From Planctomycetaceae bacterium (GTDB lineage Bacteria > Planctomycetota > Planctomycetia > Pirellulales > Pirellulaceae), in assembly GCA_012729315.1 (NCBI GenBank), contig JAAYDI010000166.1:1-64000 (forward strand): a stretch of DNA of 64,000 nt, read 5' to 3'. A model generated the notes under the pieces. That model was not told the DNA's origin and made no database searches. It saw nothing but the letters and a program-made list of their open reading frames with translations. Of the stretch, positions 53,929 through 63,214 are shown piece by piece (position 1 is the first letter of the stretch; every line of letters begins with the position of its first letter). The translations under genes were made by a program, and so were the position numbers.

Positions 53929-55886
53929 GCTTCCTCAACACGCTGGCGTGGTGGCAGTGGGTGTTGTTGAGCGCGGTGCCGGTGGCGATCGTGCTGCTGT
54001 ACTTCCTGAAGCTCAAACGGCAACCGCTGACGGTCCCCAGCACGTATCTGTGGAGCCGGACGATCGAGGATCTGCACGTCAACAGCATCTGGCAGCGGCT
54101 GCGCCGCAATCTGCTGCTGTTCCTGCAACTGCTGCTGGTCCTCCTGTTACTCCTGGCGCTCCTGCGGCCGGGCTGCCGCGGCACGCAGCTGACCGGGCAG
54201 CGCCTGATCATCCTGATTGACAACTCGGCCAGTATGTCGGCCACCGACGAGCAGCCGAGCCGTTTAGAGCAGGCGAAGCGCCGGGCCCTGGCGCTGGTCG
54301 ACCAGATGCGTTCGGGGGACGCCGCCATGATCATCGCGTTCGCCGACACCGCCCAGACGCAGAGCTTTACGGAGAACCGGCGCATGCTGCGGCGCCAGAT
54401 CGAAGCCATCGCGCCGACCAGCCGGTCCACCGACATCGGCGAAGCGCTGCGCGCCGCCGCCGGACTGGCGAACCCGGGTCTGACCCGACTGGAGGCGGAC
54501 CAGGCGGTCGACGAGTCGCTGCCCGCCACGCTGTACATCCTGAGCGACGGTGGCTTTCCGGCCGTGCCCGATTTCGCGCTGGAGAACCTCACCCCGGTGT
54601 TCCTGCCCGTCGGCCAGGCGGCGACCGGCAACCTGGCGATCGTGGCGTTTGCAACCGATCGGAACCCGGCCCAGCCGGATCGGCTGCAGGCGTTCGTCAG
54701 TGTGGCCAATTTCGGCTCGGAACCGGCCACCGTGATCGTGGAACTGCGGCTCGACGGCCAGTCGCTGGATCTGGTCGAGTTATCGGTGGCGGCAGGAGGG
54801 GAGAGTGGCTGGCACTTTGACCTGCCCGACCTGGACGCGGGAGTGCTGCAGGTGGTGCTGGAGCGCGACGATGCACTCGCGCTGGACAACATGGCGTACG
54901 CGGTGATCAATCGCCCGCGGCGGGCCCGGGTGCTGGTTGTGACAGCGGGCAACGAAGCGCTGCGCATGGCCCTGAACACGCCGCAGGTACAGCAGGTCGC
55001 CGAGGTCACGTGTGTCGAGCCACCGATCCTTACGGACGCGATGCACCTCCGCCAGGCCGCCGCCGGCGCGTTCGACCTGATCGTGTACGACCGCTGCCAG
55101 CCGGCGGAGTTGCCCGTGGCCAACACGCTGTTCCTCGGATCGCTGCCGCCGGGGGGCGCCTGGCAGGCGGGGCCCGTGGGGGACGTGCGGGCGATCATTG
55201 ACATGGATCGGGTCCATCCACTCACGCAACTGGTGGACATGACCCATGTCAAGATCGCGGAGGGGCGGCCCCTGCAGCCGCCGGCCGGGAGCACCGTTCT
55301 GTGCGACTCGGTGCTCGGGCCGGCACTGGCCATCGCGCCGCGTGACGGGCTGGAAGACGCAGTGCTCGGTTTCCCGCTGGTGGTCGCGGAGAATGGCGAG
55401 ACGGTGCCCAACACCACGTGGCATCTGCGCCCCAGTTTTCCCGTGTTTCTGTACAACGCCGTCCGCTACCTGGGAGGCAGCCACAGCGCGCTGGTCACGG
55501 CCAGCGCCGCACCGGGCAGCTCCGTCACGCTGCGTTTCCCGGCGCAGATCGAGTCGGTCACAGTGCGGGACCCGCACGGCGCCGTGAAGCCGCTGCAACG
55601 CACTGGCCAGAGTCCGTTCACCTACGCGGACACGCACGTGCTGGGCGTGTACGAAGTCGACGCGGGGGCGCCGCAGACGGTGGTCCAGCGATTTGCCGTG
55701 AATCTGTTCGATCCGCGGGAGAGCAACCTGCAGCTCCGCTCCAGCCTCGAAATCGGGCATGAGACGGTGCCGGCCCAACCGGCGCTCCAGCCTGCGCGGC
55801 GCGAGTTGTGGAGATGGTTCGTCCTGGCCGCGCTGATCGTGCTGCTCCTGGAATGGTACATCTACAACCGCCGCGTGTACCTGTAG
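53925..55886 (+). CDS. BatA-like membrane protein with VWA domain
   Basis: 653 residues from ATG 53925 (ATGA overlap with the DUF58 stop). N-terminal helices at 12-28 and 63-80 match the BatA N-terminal domain (aerotolerance family). The VWA domain follows with DNSAS (99-103) and TSRSTDIGEALRAAAGL. A beta-rich middle part and a final helix (FVLAALIVLLLEWYIYN) end the protein. BatA-type proteins span the inner membrane and expose the VWA domain to the periplasm. The cluster lacks BatB/C/D-type genes in this window. Confidence 0.85.
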   Translation: MSFLNTLAWWQWVLLSAVPVAIVLLYFLKLKRQPLTVPSTYLWSRTIEDLHVNSIWQRLRRNLLLFLQLLLVLLLLLALLRPGCRGTQLTGQRLIILIDNSASMSATDEQPSRLEQAKRRALALVDQMRSGDAAMIIAFADTAQTQSFTENRRMLRRQIEAIAPTSRSTDIGEALRAAAGLANPGLTRLEADQAVDESLPATLYILSDGGFPAVPDFALENLTPVFLPVGQAATGNLAIVAFATDRNPAQPDRLQAFVSVANFGSEPATVIVELRLDGQSLDLVELSVAAGGESGWHFDLPDLDAGVLQVVLERDDALALDNMAYAVINRPRRARVLVVTAGNEALRMALNTPQVQQVAEVTCVEPPILTDAMHLRQAAAGAFDLIVYDRCQPAELPVANTLFLGSLPPGGAWQAGPVGDVRAIIDMDRVHPLTQLVDMTHVKIAEGRPLQPPAGSTVLCDSVLGPALAIAPRDGLEDAVLGFPLVVAENGETVPNTTWHLRPSFPVFLYNAVRYLGGSHSALVTASAAPGSSVTLRFPAQIESVTVRDPHGAVKPLQRTGQSPFTYADTHVLGVYEVDAGAPQTVVQRFAVNLFDPRESNLQLRSSLEIGHETVPAQPALQPARRELWRWFVLAALIVLLLEWYIYNRRVYL

Positions 55887-56130
55887 CGGCTCGTGCCCGC
55901 CTGCGCCGGCGCAGCAGCCGCCGGTTGCCATCGGTCCTGGTTTTCTCGTTACACCGTCGTGCGCCCGTGCTGCTGCAACTACGTTGGGGCGAAATGGGCG
56001 TGTGGCACGGCCGAGTCTCTGAGTACGCCGAAGGCGTTACACTCCACAGCCCAGGGTCGCCGCGTTTCGCGGCGCACCCTGGGCGGGGAACCGTCCACGA
56101 TGGGGCGGCCGAGCCGTAAAGTAGCCAGCT
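55887..56130. other. Noncoding stretch with a large hairpin
   Basis: About 240 bases after the BatA-like gene without a credible ORF. It contains a GC-rich palindromic repeat at 56050-56083, preceded by CGAAGGCGTTACACTCC. Confidence 0.4.
56050..56083. repeat. Large GC-rich hairpin, REP-like element
   Basis: CCCAGGGTCGCCGCG, a 3-base loop, and CGCGGCGCACCCTGGG: a 15-bp stem with a single bulged C. Such CCCAGGGT/ACCCTGGG hairpins occur widely in planctomycete genomes as REP-like repeats, by recollection. It lies just before a broken gene. Confidence 0.6.
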
Positions 56131-56132
56131 GA

Positions 56133-56325
56133 CCGGCTACGCAGACGTTCATCGTCCAGATGGCGGGGTTCGGCAGCTACCTGCCGACCGAGCGGGCCCT
56201 GGCGGGCGGGCACTATTCGGCCATTCCGCAGAGCAACATCATCGGCCCGGAAGGGGGCCAGATGCTGGTCGACAGGACCGTCGCGATCATCCAGGAACTG
56301 TTTGCGACTCCGTGGTACAACACGA
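56133..56325 (+). pseudogene. C-terminal remnant of a ceramidase-like protein gene
   Basis: The frame opens after a TGA at 56130 and encodes TFIVQMAGFGSYLPTERALA, then a stretch with GPEGGQMLVDRTVAIIQEL. The layout is that of the C-terminus of neutral/alkaline ceramidase-like proteins such as the one at 1799-3268, whose corresponding end reads LLFGLANDEIGYIMPRRQW and GPDVAPVLMQAL. No upstream part is present: only about 50-60 codons survive, and they run into the VTT gene on the other strand. It is best read as debris of a deleted paralogue. Confidence 0.6.
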
Positions 56326-56376
56326 ATTCTTTCTGTGAGACGCGTCACGACGCCCGGGCGCGCGATCGGCTGCCGG

Positions 56377-57021
56377 TCACTGTGCGGAGTCGGCCGGCAG
56401 CCAGTGGCGGGCCAGCGTGGTCCAGAGCAGGGGGAGGGCGATGGAGATCCCCAGCGCCAGCGGCAGCCACTCGTGCTGGCGGGCGACGGTGCCGAAGGCC
56501 GAATAGGCCAGGGCAATGCCCAGGTTGCTGGCCATGACCACGGGCAGGAATCGCCGCCAGGCCAACTGCTGGAGGCCCAGCAGCAATACGCTGGCTTCGG
56601 CAAACACCGGCACGCCGCGCGCCAGCACCAGCAACAGCGGGCCATATCGATCGCTGACCCGCTGCAGTCGCCCGACGTCCTCGGGGCGGCTGAGCCAGCG
56701 TGCCGCGGCCGACCCGCACCAGCGGGCCAGTGCGAACCCGGCGATGGCCGCGATGGTCATGCCCAGCCAGGAGGCCAGCGTGCCGCCGAGCACTCCCAGC
56801 TGCGCGCCGGCGAACGTGCTGACCATGCTGGAGGGCACCGGCAACAGAATATCAGTGGCCAGCAGTCCCACCACCGCTGCCGCCACGATGTGCCGCGCCA
56901 CCTGCTGCTCGGACCATACGTCAAACCACGCTTCCAGCTGCGCACCGAAGAGGACGAAGGGGACGATCGGCACGAGCAGCACGGCGCTCACGAGCAACAA
57001 GGGACGCAGCAGCGTGGGCAT
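56377..57021 (-). CDS. VTT (TVP38/DedA-like) membrane protein
   Basis: 214 residues from ATG 57021 (the region before it is unlike a protein). Six or so hydrophobic segments, with the VTT-domain features LLPVPSSMVSTFAGAQLGVLGGTLASWLG and the reentrant GRR-like VLARGVPVFAEASVLLLGL. TVP38/DedA proteins flip or transport lipids across the membrane, e.g. undecaprenyl phosphate. The remnant of the ceramidase-like gene runs into its end on the opposite strand. Confidence 0.8.
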   Translation of the reverse strand: MPTLLRPLLLVSAVLLVPIVPFVLFGAQLEAWFDVWSEQQVARHIVAAAVVGLLATDILLPVPSSMVSTFAGAQLGVLGGTLASWLGMTIAAIAGFALARWCGSAAARWLSRPEDVGRLQRVSDRYGPLLLVLARGVPVFAEASVLLLGLQQLAWRRFLPVVMASNLGIALAYSAFGTVARQHEWLPLALGISIALPLLWTTLARHWLPADSAQ

Positions 57022-57225
57022 TTCCGGGGTCTGTCTGGCGGGCCTGGCGACGGCGAATTCGCACGTGTGCAACTGGATGGGGACCGGCAGCCTGCCCGCG
57101 GCCCGACCGTGCAGGGCGCCGATCCCTGCACAGTGTGGCACACCGTGCCTGGCCCGGCCAGAGGAGTCGGGGTGGACAGGCGCGGGGCGGCCGCGCCGCG
57201 CGCGGCAGACCGGATGCCGCGCCGG

Positions 57226-58824
57226 CTAGGACAGGACGTCAATGCTCTTTACGGTGCCGCCACCTGACGAGCGGGCGGCGAACAGGCAGCGATCGGCAGC
57301 GTTGACCAGGTCCTTGGGATGGAAACTGCGCGTGGCCATGGTCAGTGTCGCCACCCCCGCGCTGGCGGTCATCGGCACGCTCAGATGCATCTGCTCCAGG
57401 ATCCAGTCGGGCAGGTGATTGACCAGGTTCCGCGCGACAGCCACGGCCTGCAGCCGATCGCAGCCTGGCAGCAGGATCGCGTAGCGGGCTTCGCCCACCA
57501 GCAGGCAGTCGCAGGGATGGTCACTCAACATCTCGATCCCTTGCTGAGCCGCCGCGATTACCTGAGTAGCGCGCGGCGCACCTTCCCGCCCCACCAACTG
57601 CACGTAGTCATCGATCTCGAGCAACACCAGGCTGCATTCGCACTGCCGTCCCCGGCAGGCCCCGAGGATGGCCTGGATGCGGCCGTTCAGGCCCGGGTCA
57701 TGGCTGGTCGCCACCTGGGTTTCCGGGGGTGGGGGTGGGGGCGGGGGTGGGGCGGTGGCGTGGCGGCGATTGGGGACCGGCTGTGGGGCCAGCCCGCGCG
57801 CGAATCGGCCGATGGCCTGATTCAATTCCCGCGATTCATCCGCGCCCACCTGCTGTCGGCCGCCCTCGATCAGCTCGGGCAGCGCCTCTTCAGCCACCTG
57901 CGACATCTGGGCGTACGCGCGCGCCATGATCTCGCGGTACGATTCCTGCAGGTCAACTTCGACGGCGAAGACGTTGGCCATCAACTCGACCCGCTCCTGC
58001 ATCTGACCAACCAATTGGTCGATCTGATCCACGGTTAAGGCGCGGAACCGGTAAGCCGCTTTCAGCAGTTCGGGCATCCGCTGATGCTGACGGTCCACGA
58101 TGATGGAGGCGATGAGCGTTGCGAGGTGCAGGATCTGCGGAAGCGGCGATTCCTGGGCTTCCCGCTGCGCCAGTTGCGCGGGATCATGCGGCGCTATCAC
58201 GGCATCGACAATCGACGTCGGCAGGTTCCAGTGATCCAGCAACTGGCCGCTCAGCTCGACATGATCGAAGCCCAACGCCGCCCGTTCCATCGCCAGCAGG
58301 TCGGCTCCCTGTTCGTGAACGCTGTGCAGGAAGTTCAGGTACGAGTCCCCCAGCTCCTGGACCAGCACCAGCGCGCCGATGTCCTGGAGCAGGCCAGCGA
58401 CGAAAGCCTCGTCGCCGGCGTCCTTCCAGTAGCTCTGGCACAGTTCGCGGGCCGCCACCGCCTTCAGGAGAGTGTACTGCCAGTAGCGCCGGAGTGCCTG
58501 TGCTTCGATGCCTGAGAACAGGCCCACGGGCAGACTGAATCCCAGGGCCATCAGTTTGAGCGGTTTCACTCCCAGGCGTGTGAGTGCCTGCTGCAGGTCG
58601 GATACCTCCCGGGTCATGCCGAACAGGGAGCTATTCACGACGCGGAGCAGCTTGCCCGTCAAGGCCGGATCGCGTTCCACGCAGGCCTTCAAGGCCTGCG
58701 TGTCGACGCGCGGTTCGGCCGTCAAATCCAGCACCTCCACCGCCACGGCTGGCAGCGAATACAGCGTGCCAGCGCGCACGACGAATTGCTGGAGCAGGTC
58801 AGTCGGCACGGCCTGTTCGATCAT
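57226..58824 (-). CDS. HDOD domain protein with degenerate GGDEF domain
   Basis: 532 residues. HDOD spans residues 15-230 (TLYSLPAVAVEVLDL, then FVAGLLQDIGALVL). After a helical linker and a run of ten prolines lies a GGDEF-like domain (CECSLVLLEIDDYVQLVGREG and SAGVATLT). Its active-site motif reads LVGEARYAILLPG in place of GGDEF, so cyclic-di-GMP synthesis is unlikely; it could be a sensor domain. HDOD proteins often regulate motility or stress responses. A good AAGGA ribosome site precedes ATG 58824. Confidence 0.85.
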   Translation of the reverse strand: MIEQAVPTDLLQQFVVRAGTLYSLPAVAVEVLDLTAEPRVDTQALKACVERDPALTGKLLRVVNSSLFGMTREVSDLQQALTRLGVKPLKLMALGFSLPVGLFSGIEAQALRRYWQYTLLKAVAARELCQSYWKDAGDEAFVAGLLQDIGALVLVQELGDSYLNFLHSVHEQGADLLAMERAALGFDHVELSGQLLDHWNLPTSIVDAVIAPHDPAQLAQREAQESPLPQILHLATLIASIIVDRQHQRMPELLKAAYRFRALTVDQIDQLVGQMQERVELMANVFAVEVDLQESYREIMARAYAQMSQVAEEALPELIEGGRQQVGADESRELNQAIGRFARGLAPQPVPNRRHATAPPPPPPPPPETQVATSHDPGLNGRIQAILGACRGRQCECSLVLLEIDDYVQLVGREGAPRATQVIAAAQQGIEMLSDHPCDCLLVGEARYAILLPGCDRLQAVAVARNLVNHLPDWILEQMHLSVPMTASAGVATLTMATRSFHPKDLVNAADRCLFAARSSGGGTVKSIDVLS

Positions 58825-59061
58825 CAGTCGGGATTCCTTCCACCGGAGCAGGAGCGCAGAGTATCACCGAAGCGATGGATCCACTCAAACGTAGCTCACG
58901 ATCCGGACTGATGAGCGGTTACGGCCGACGTGGTCCGAATCTGCCGGTTGGCGCGACCGATAGCGATAGTCCAGGGAGACCAGTTCGACCCGACAGGCGC
59001 ACAACACCACGCAGGCTGCCCGGCAACCCGCCAGAAAGCGCCGACGCACGCAGGCGTGCGA

Positions 59062-59148
59062 CTACTTGCGGTGCCGGATTTTCGCGCGCATACGACGCTT
59101 CTTACGTCCGATCTTGCGCCGACCTTTTCCTGTCTTCTTCGTACCCAC
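59062..59148 (-). CDS. Tiny basic protein, candidate ribosomal protein of the mS38/bS22 type
   Basis: 28 residues from GTG 59148, which has a GGAG site seven bases ahead. An in-frame TGA lies immediately upstream, so there is no longer form. The sequence has GTKKTGKGRRKIGRKKRR followed by MRAKIRHRK: 17 of 28 residues are Lys, Arg or His. The pattern of repeated KKRRM and RHRK recalls the AURKAIP1/COX24 family, i.e. mitochondrial mS38 and mycobacterial bS22, small-subunit proteins. By contrast with Thx-like proteins it has no aromatic residues. Automatic pipelines miss genes of this size. Confidence 0.72.
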   Translation of the reverse strand: MGTKKTGKGRRKIGRKKRRMRAKIRHRK

Positions 59149-59338
59149 TCAAAGTCTCCACAAACTGAAGGATTGCCTGCTGTTCGTCTATCGCCCCCCA
59201 AGGTGAGAACGGCTAGTTTAGCAGGCACCTGCGCTGGACGACAAGTCCCGTGGCAAAGTCGGGCGTAACTGAGCGGGAGTGGGCGGCCCATCGGTGGAGA
59301 CTGCTACTGGAGCCGGCCGCGGGTACGGGGCACCTGTT

Positions 59339-59782
59339 TCACCAGGTCAGCCAATCGTCAATGTCGCGCCGTAACGCGTGCTGGATGAGCGTCAGGAGCA
59401 CGTTGGGATCGTACGGCTTGCCGATGAAGTACTCACATCCAGCGGCCCGCGCCAAACGTACCACGTCCGGCGCGTCCGACCCGCTGAGGATGATGATCGG
59501 TATGTGGCAGGTCTCCGGCGCATCGACCAGTTCGCCACAGACGGTAAAACCGTCCAGATCGGGGAGTCGCAGATCGAGCAGGACGAGGTCGGGCTGGTGG
59601 TCACGCGCCAGGTCCAGGCCGTGCCGCCCCTCGTGGGCCAGCATCGTCGTGAAGCCCTGCCGTTGCAGATGCAGCGAGAGCGCCTCGACCTGCGCGGGAT
59701 CGTCGTCCACGATCAGGATCGATTGTCGGCGGTCGGTTGCAGCCTCACAGGCCTGCAGTTGTGCGACAGCATCGTGGACCAT
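59339..59782 (-). CDS. Single-domain response regulator
   Basis: 147 residues from ATG 59782 (the frame upstream is not credible protein). A receiver domain covers residues 22-140: the acidic pair in ILIVDDDPAQ, the phosphate acceptor Asp70 in LVLLDLRLPDLDG, Ser in IIILSGSD, and Lys in FIGKPYD near 118. No output domain, so it may relay phosphate or bind a partner. No histidine kinase is nearby. Confidence 0.88.
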   Translation of the reverse strand: MVHDAVAQLQACEAATDRRQSILIVDDDPAQVEALSLHLQRQGFTTMLAHEGRHGLDLARDHQPDLVLLDLRLPDLDGFTVCGELVDAPETCHIPIIILSGSDAPDVVRLARAAGCEYFIGKPYDPNVLLTLIQHALRRDIDDWLTW

Positions 59783-59915
59783 GGCCAGACAAATGGAATA
59801 CTTAGTACATGGGGCTGGCGGCGTCCGGCGGCGGGGTGGGGAAATCGGACACCAAGCGTTATGGTACAAAGCTAGATCAGCGGTACGCACGTGTCAAACA
59901 AAAAAGTGCGAACAA

Positions 59916-60845
<930 letters not shown>

Positions 60846-60854
60846 GGGCAAGAC

Positions 60855-61379
60855 TCACCAGCGGTCGCGCAGAGGGTTGAGGATCTCGCTCAGCAGCACC
60901 GCGTGCCGCACCGTGCGCGGATTGTGGAGCAGCGCCATCAGCTCGGTGGCATCGAACGGCACCGCGCCCGGCACCGCGCTGGAGAGCTCGGCGTCGCCTG
61001 TTTCCAACGAGCCGACCTGGTGATCGAATTGCGCCGCAATGTGGGCCTCCATGTGCTCATCCGCCAACCCGACTTCTTCCCCCAGGTGTTCTGCCCGCTG
61101 GGCGAATTCCGCCGTGTCGACCCGAGTCCCCACCCGCGACGACTCGATCGTCGGAGTGAGCCGGGGGGGCGCAGATTGCGGTGGCCGCACCGGTGGGGGG
61201 GGCTCGGTAGAGCGCGGCGGGATCGGTGGAGCAGTGGCGGCGGGACGCGGTGGCGGGGCCACGACCGGAGGTCGGGAGGACGCCAGCGGGGCGGGGGACA
61301 GCGGCCGTGCCGCCATCGCCTGCCGCTGAGCGCGGCGCTGAGCAGCCTGCCGCAGGAAGGCTTCCAGATCGTCAGCCAT
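60855..61379 (-). CDS. Proline-rich protein of unknown function
   Basis: 174 residues from ATG 61379, preceded by a GTGGAGG ribosome site. The N-terminus is a helical, basic stretch (ADDLEAFLRQAAQRRAQRQ), residues 30-75 are Pro-rich, and a C-terminal helical domain has a TPTIESSRVGTRVDTAEF opening and a HNPRTVRHAVLLSEIL end. No family is recognised. It lies between floA (93 bases) and the dehydrogenase (nine bases), so it may belong to the FloA/NfeD operon. Confidence 0.65.
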   Translation of the reverse strand: MADDLEAFLRQAAQRRAQRQAMAARPLSPAPLASSRPPVVAPPPRPAATAPPIPPRSTEPPPPVRPPQSAPPRLTPTIESSRVGTRVDTAEFAQRAEHLGEEVGLADEHMEAHIAAQFDHQVGSLETGDAELSSAVPGAVPFDATELMALLHNPRTVRHAVLLSEILNPLRDRW

Positions 61380-61472
61380 ACATGAGTCCTCCACAGGAAC
61401 GCCTGCCAGGCGGCCGACAAGGTGACCGGCCAAGTGGCTGGCCACGCCACGCCGGCTGGTGGTGGGCCCCGC

Positions 61473-62516
61473 TTACACCGGTTTGGGACGTGTTGCGCCG
61501 GTACCCGCGATGGCCCGCCGCATCTCGGTGTCAGCCTGCACGTTCCGCAGCTTGTAGTAGTCCATGATCCCCAGCTTGCCGCTGCGGAAGGCGTCGGCCA
61601 TGGCTCGCGGCACTTCGGCTTCGGCTTCGACCAGCCGCGCGCGGCTCTCTTCGATCAGCGCGACTTTTTCCTGTTCTTCGGCCGCAGCCATCGCGCGGCG
61701 CCCTTCGGCCCGGGCACGGGCCACACGCGTGTCGGCTTCGGCCTGGTCCGCCTGTAGCCGCGCGCCGATGTTCTCCCCCACGTCGATGTCGGCAATGTCG
61801 ATCGACACGATTTCGAAGGCCGTCTGCGAGTCGAGCCGCTTGGCCAGCACCGCCTTGGAGATCAGGTCAGGGTTCTCCAGCACCTGGGCGTGTGTTTCCG
61901 CGGAACCAATGGCGCTGACGATGCCTTCGCCCACCCGCGCGATGATCGTCTCCTCGGTCGCTCCGCCAATCAGCTGCTGGAGATTGGCCCGCACCGTCAC
62001 CCTCGCTTTGACCTGCAACTGGATCCCGTTCTTGGCCACGGCATCCAGCGACTCCTTGGCCGACCCTTTGGCCGGACAGTCGATCACCTTGGGATACACG
62101 CTGGTCTGCACCGACTCCAGCACATTGCGCCCCGCCAGATCGATCGCCGTCGCTTCGCGGAACGTCAGCTGGATAGTCTTCGCTTTCTTGGCGGCGATCA
62201 GCGCGCGGATCACCAGCGGCACATTGCCACCGGCCAGATAGTGCGCCTCGAGCGCCTTGCTTGTGATTCCCTCGTCGTCGTCCAGTCCGGCCTGCACCGC
62301 CATGATCTTGCTGCGGACAATCACCTTCGGGCTGACCTTGCGAAACGACATCCCCAGCAGATCGGCGAACCCGATGCCGGCGCGCGTCAGGAACGACTGG
62401 ATCCAGAGGCGGAAGTAGGTCACGACCACACCGAAGACGATCAGGATCACCACTGCCGCCACCATGCCGACCAGAACCAGCAGTGTTGTCCAGGGGCTTT
62501 CAGCCAGCAGCATCAT
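61473..62516 (-). CDS. floA: Flotillin-like protein FloA
   Basis: 347 residues. A membrane hairpin or helix at 11-33, then the SPFH core with the [12 protein letters not shown] block, [19 protein letters not shown], and a C-terminal helical region rich in Ala/Glu that oligomerises ([26 protein letters not shown] and so on). FloA forms membrane microdomains and regulates fluidity; it is normally encoded beside NfeD, as here. Two adjacent ATGs (62516, 62513); GAGGA upstream. Confidence 0.93.
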   Translation of the reverse strand: MMLLAESPWTTLLVLVGMVAAVVILIVFGVVVTYFRLWIQSFLTRAGIGFADLLGMSFRKVSPKVIVRSKIMAVQAGLDDDEGITSKALEAHYLAGGNVPLVIRALIAAKKAKTIQLTFREATAIDLAGRNVLESVQTSVYPKVIDCPAKGSAKESLDAVAKNGIQLQVKARVTVRANLQQLIGGATEETIIARVGEGIVSAIGSAETHAQVLENPDLISKAVLAKRLDSQTAFEIVSIDIADIDVGENIGARLQADQAEADTRVARARAEGRRAMAAAEEQEKVALIEESRARLVEAEAEVPRAMADAFRSGKLGIMDYYKLRNVQADTEMRRAIAGTGATRPKPV

Positions 62517-62605
62517 AATCCTCGTTCCTCAGCAGAAGGTGCTGCAGCGCACCGGGCCGCCCCGACGCGCGACAGCCGTTCCTGTACCCCACCCGCGTGG
62601 CACTG

Positions 62606-63193
62606 TCAAGCCAAGGGGTCGTCAAATGGTTCGATTCCCAGGGAGTCGATCGGTGTGGAGAGCACGTTGTCGGGCGCGGCCTGCTCAGCCGCGAGCTCCG
62701 CCTCGCTCAGCGGCCGGACCACCAGACGCTGTGTGTTGACGTCGACGACGCGGATCGCCTGCCCCGCGGCGATCACCACCCCATTGCTCACCGCGTCGTA
62801 GACCTGTCCGTCCACCAGCACGTCGCCGCTGGGCAGCAACTCCGTCTTGGCCACGCCCCGTTTGCCCACCATCCGGTCCCGCCGGTGGTACTCCTCGGTG
62901 TCCGGCAGCACCTCCCGTGCGCTGGCCGGCCGTTGGATGAGAATCAGCTTGCCGATCGGCGTATGGCGCCAGGACTTGATGGCCAGCGCGACAACCAGCG
63001 GCACGACTATGGTGGTCACCAGCAGGAACAGCGTGCCGACCACCAGGCTGTGGGAAAAGGCCAGCACGATCGACGTGATGACGGCGATGGCGGCCAGCAC
63101 CCCCAGCAGGCCCGCCGATGGCACGAAGACCTCAAGGCAGACCAATCCGATGCCTGCCAGCAACAGCATCACTGGCCACAGGAGTGATTCCAT
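62606..63193 (-). CDS. Short NfeD-type membrane protein
   Basis: 195 residues. Two to three membrane helices (residues 5-25, 35-60, 65-75) and a C-terminal OB-fold NfeD domain (MVGKRGVAKTELLPSGDVLVDGQVYDAV). It starts 22 bases after the long NfeD gene (minus strand) and precedes floA. NfeD proteins bind SPFH proteins through this OB fold. Confidence 0.88.
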   Translation of the reverse strand: MESLLWPVMLLLAGIGLVCLEVFVPSAGLLGVLAAIAVITSIVLAFSHSLVVGTLFLLVTTIVVPLVVALAIKSWRHTPIGKLILIQRPASAREVLPDTEEYHRRDRMVGKRGVAKTELLPSGDVLVDGQVYDAVSNGVVIAAGQAIRVVDVNTQRLVVRPLSEAELAAEQAAPDNVLSTPIDSLGIEPFDDPLA

Positions 63194-63214
63194 GTTCAGC
63201 TCAACCTCCGTCTA

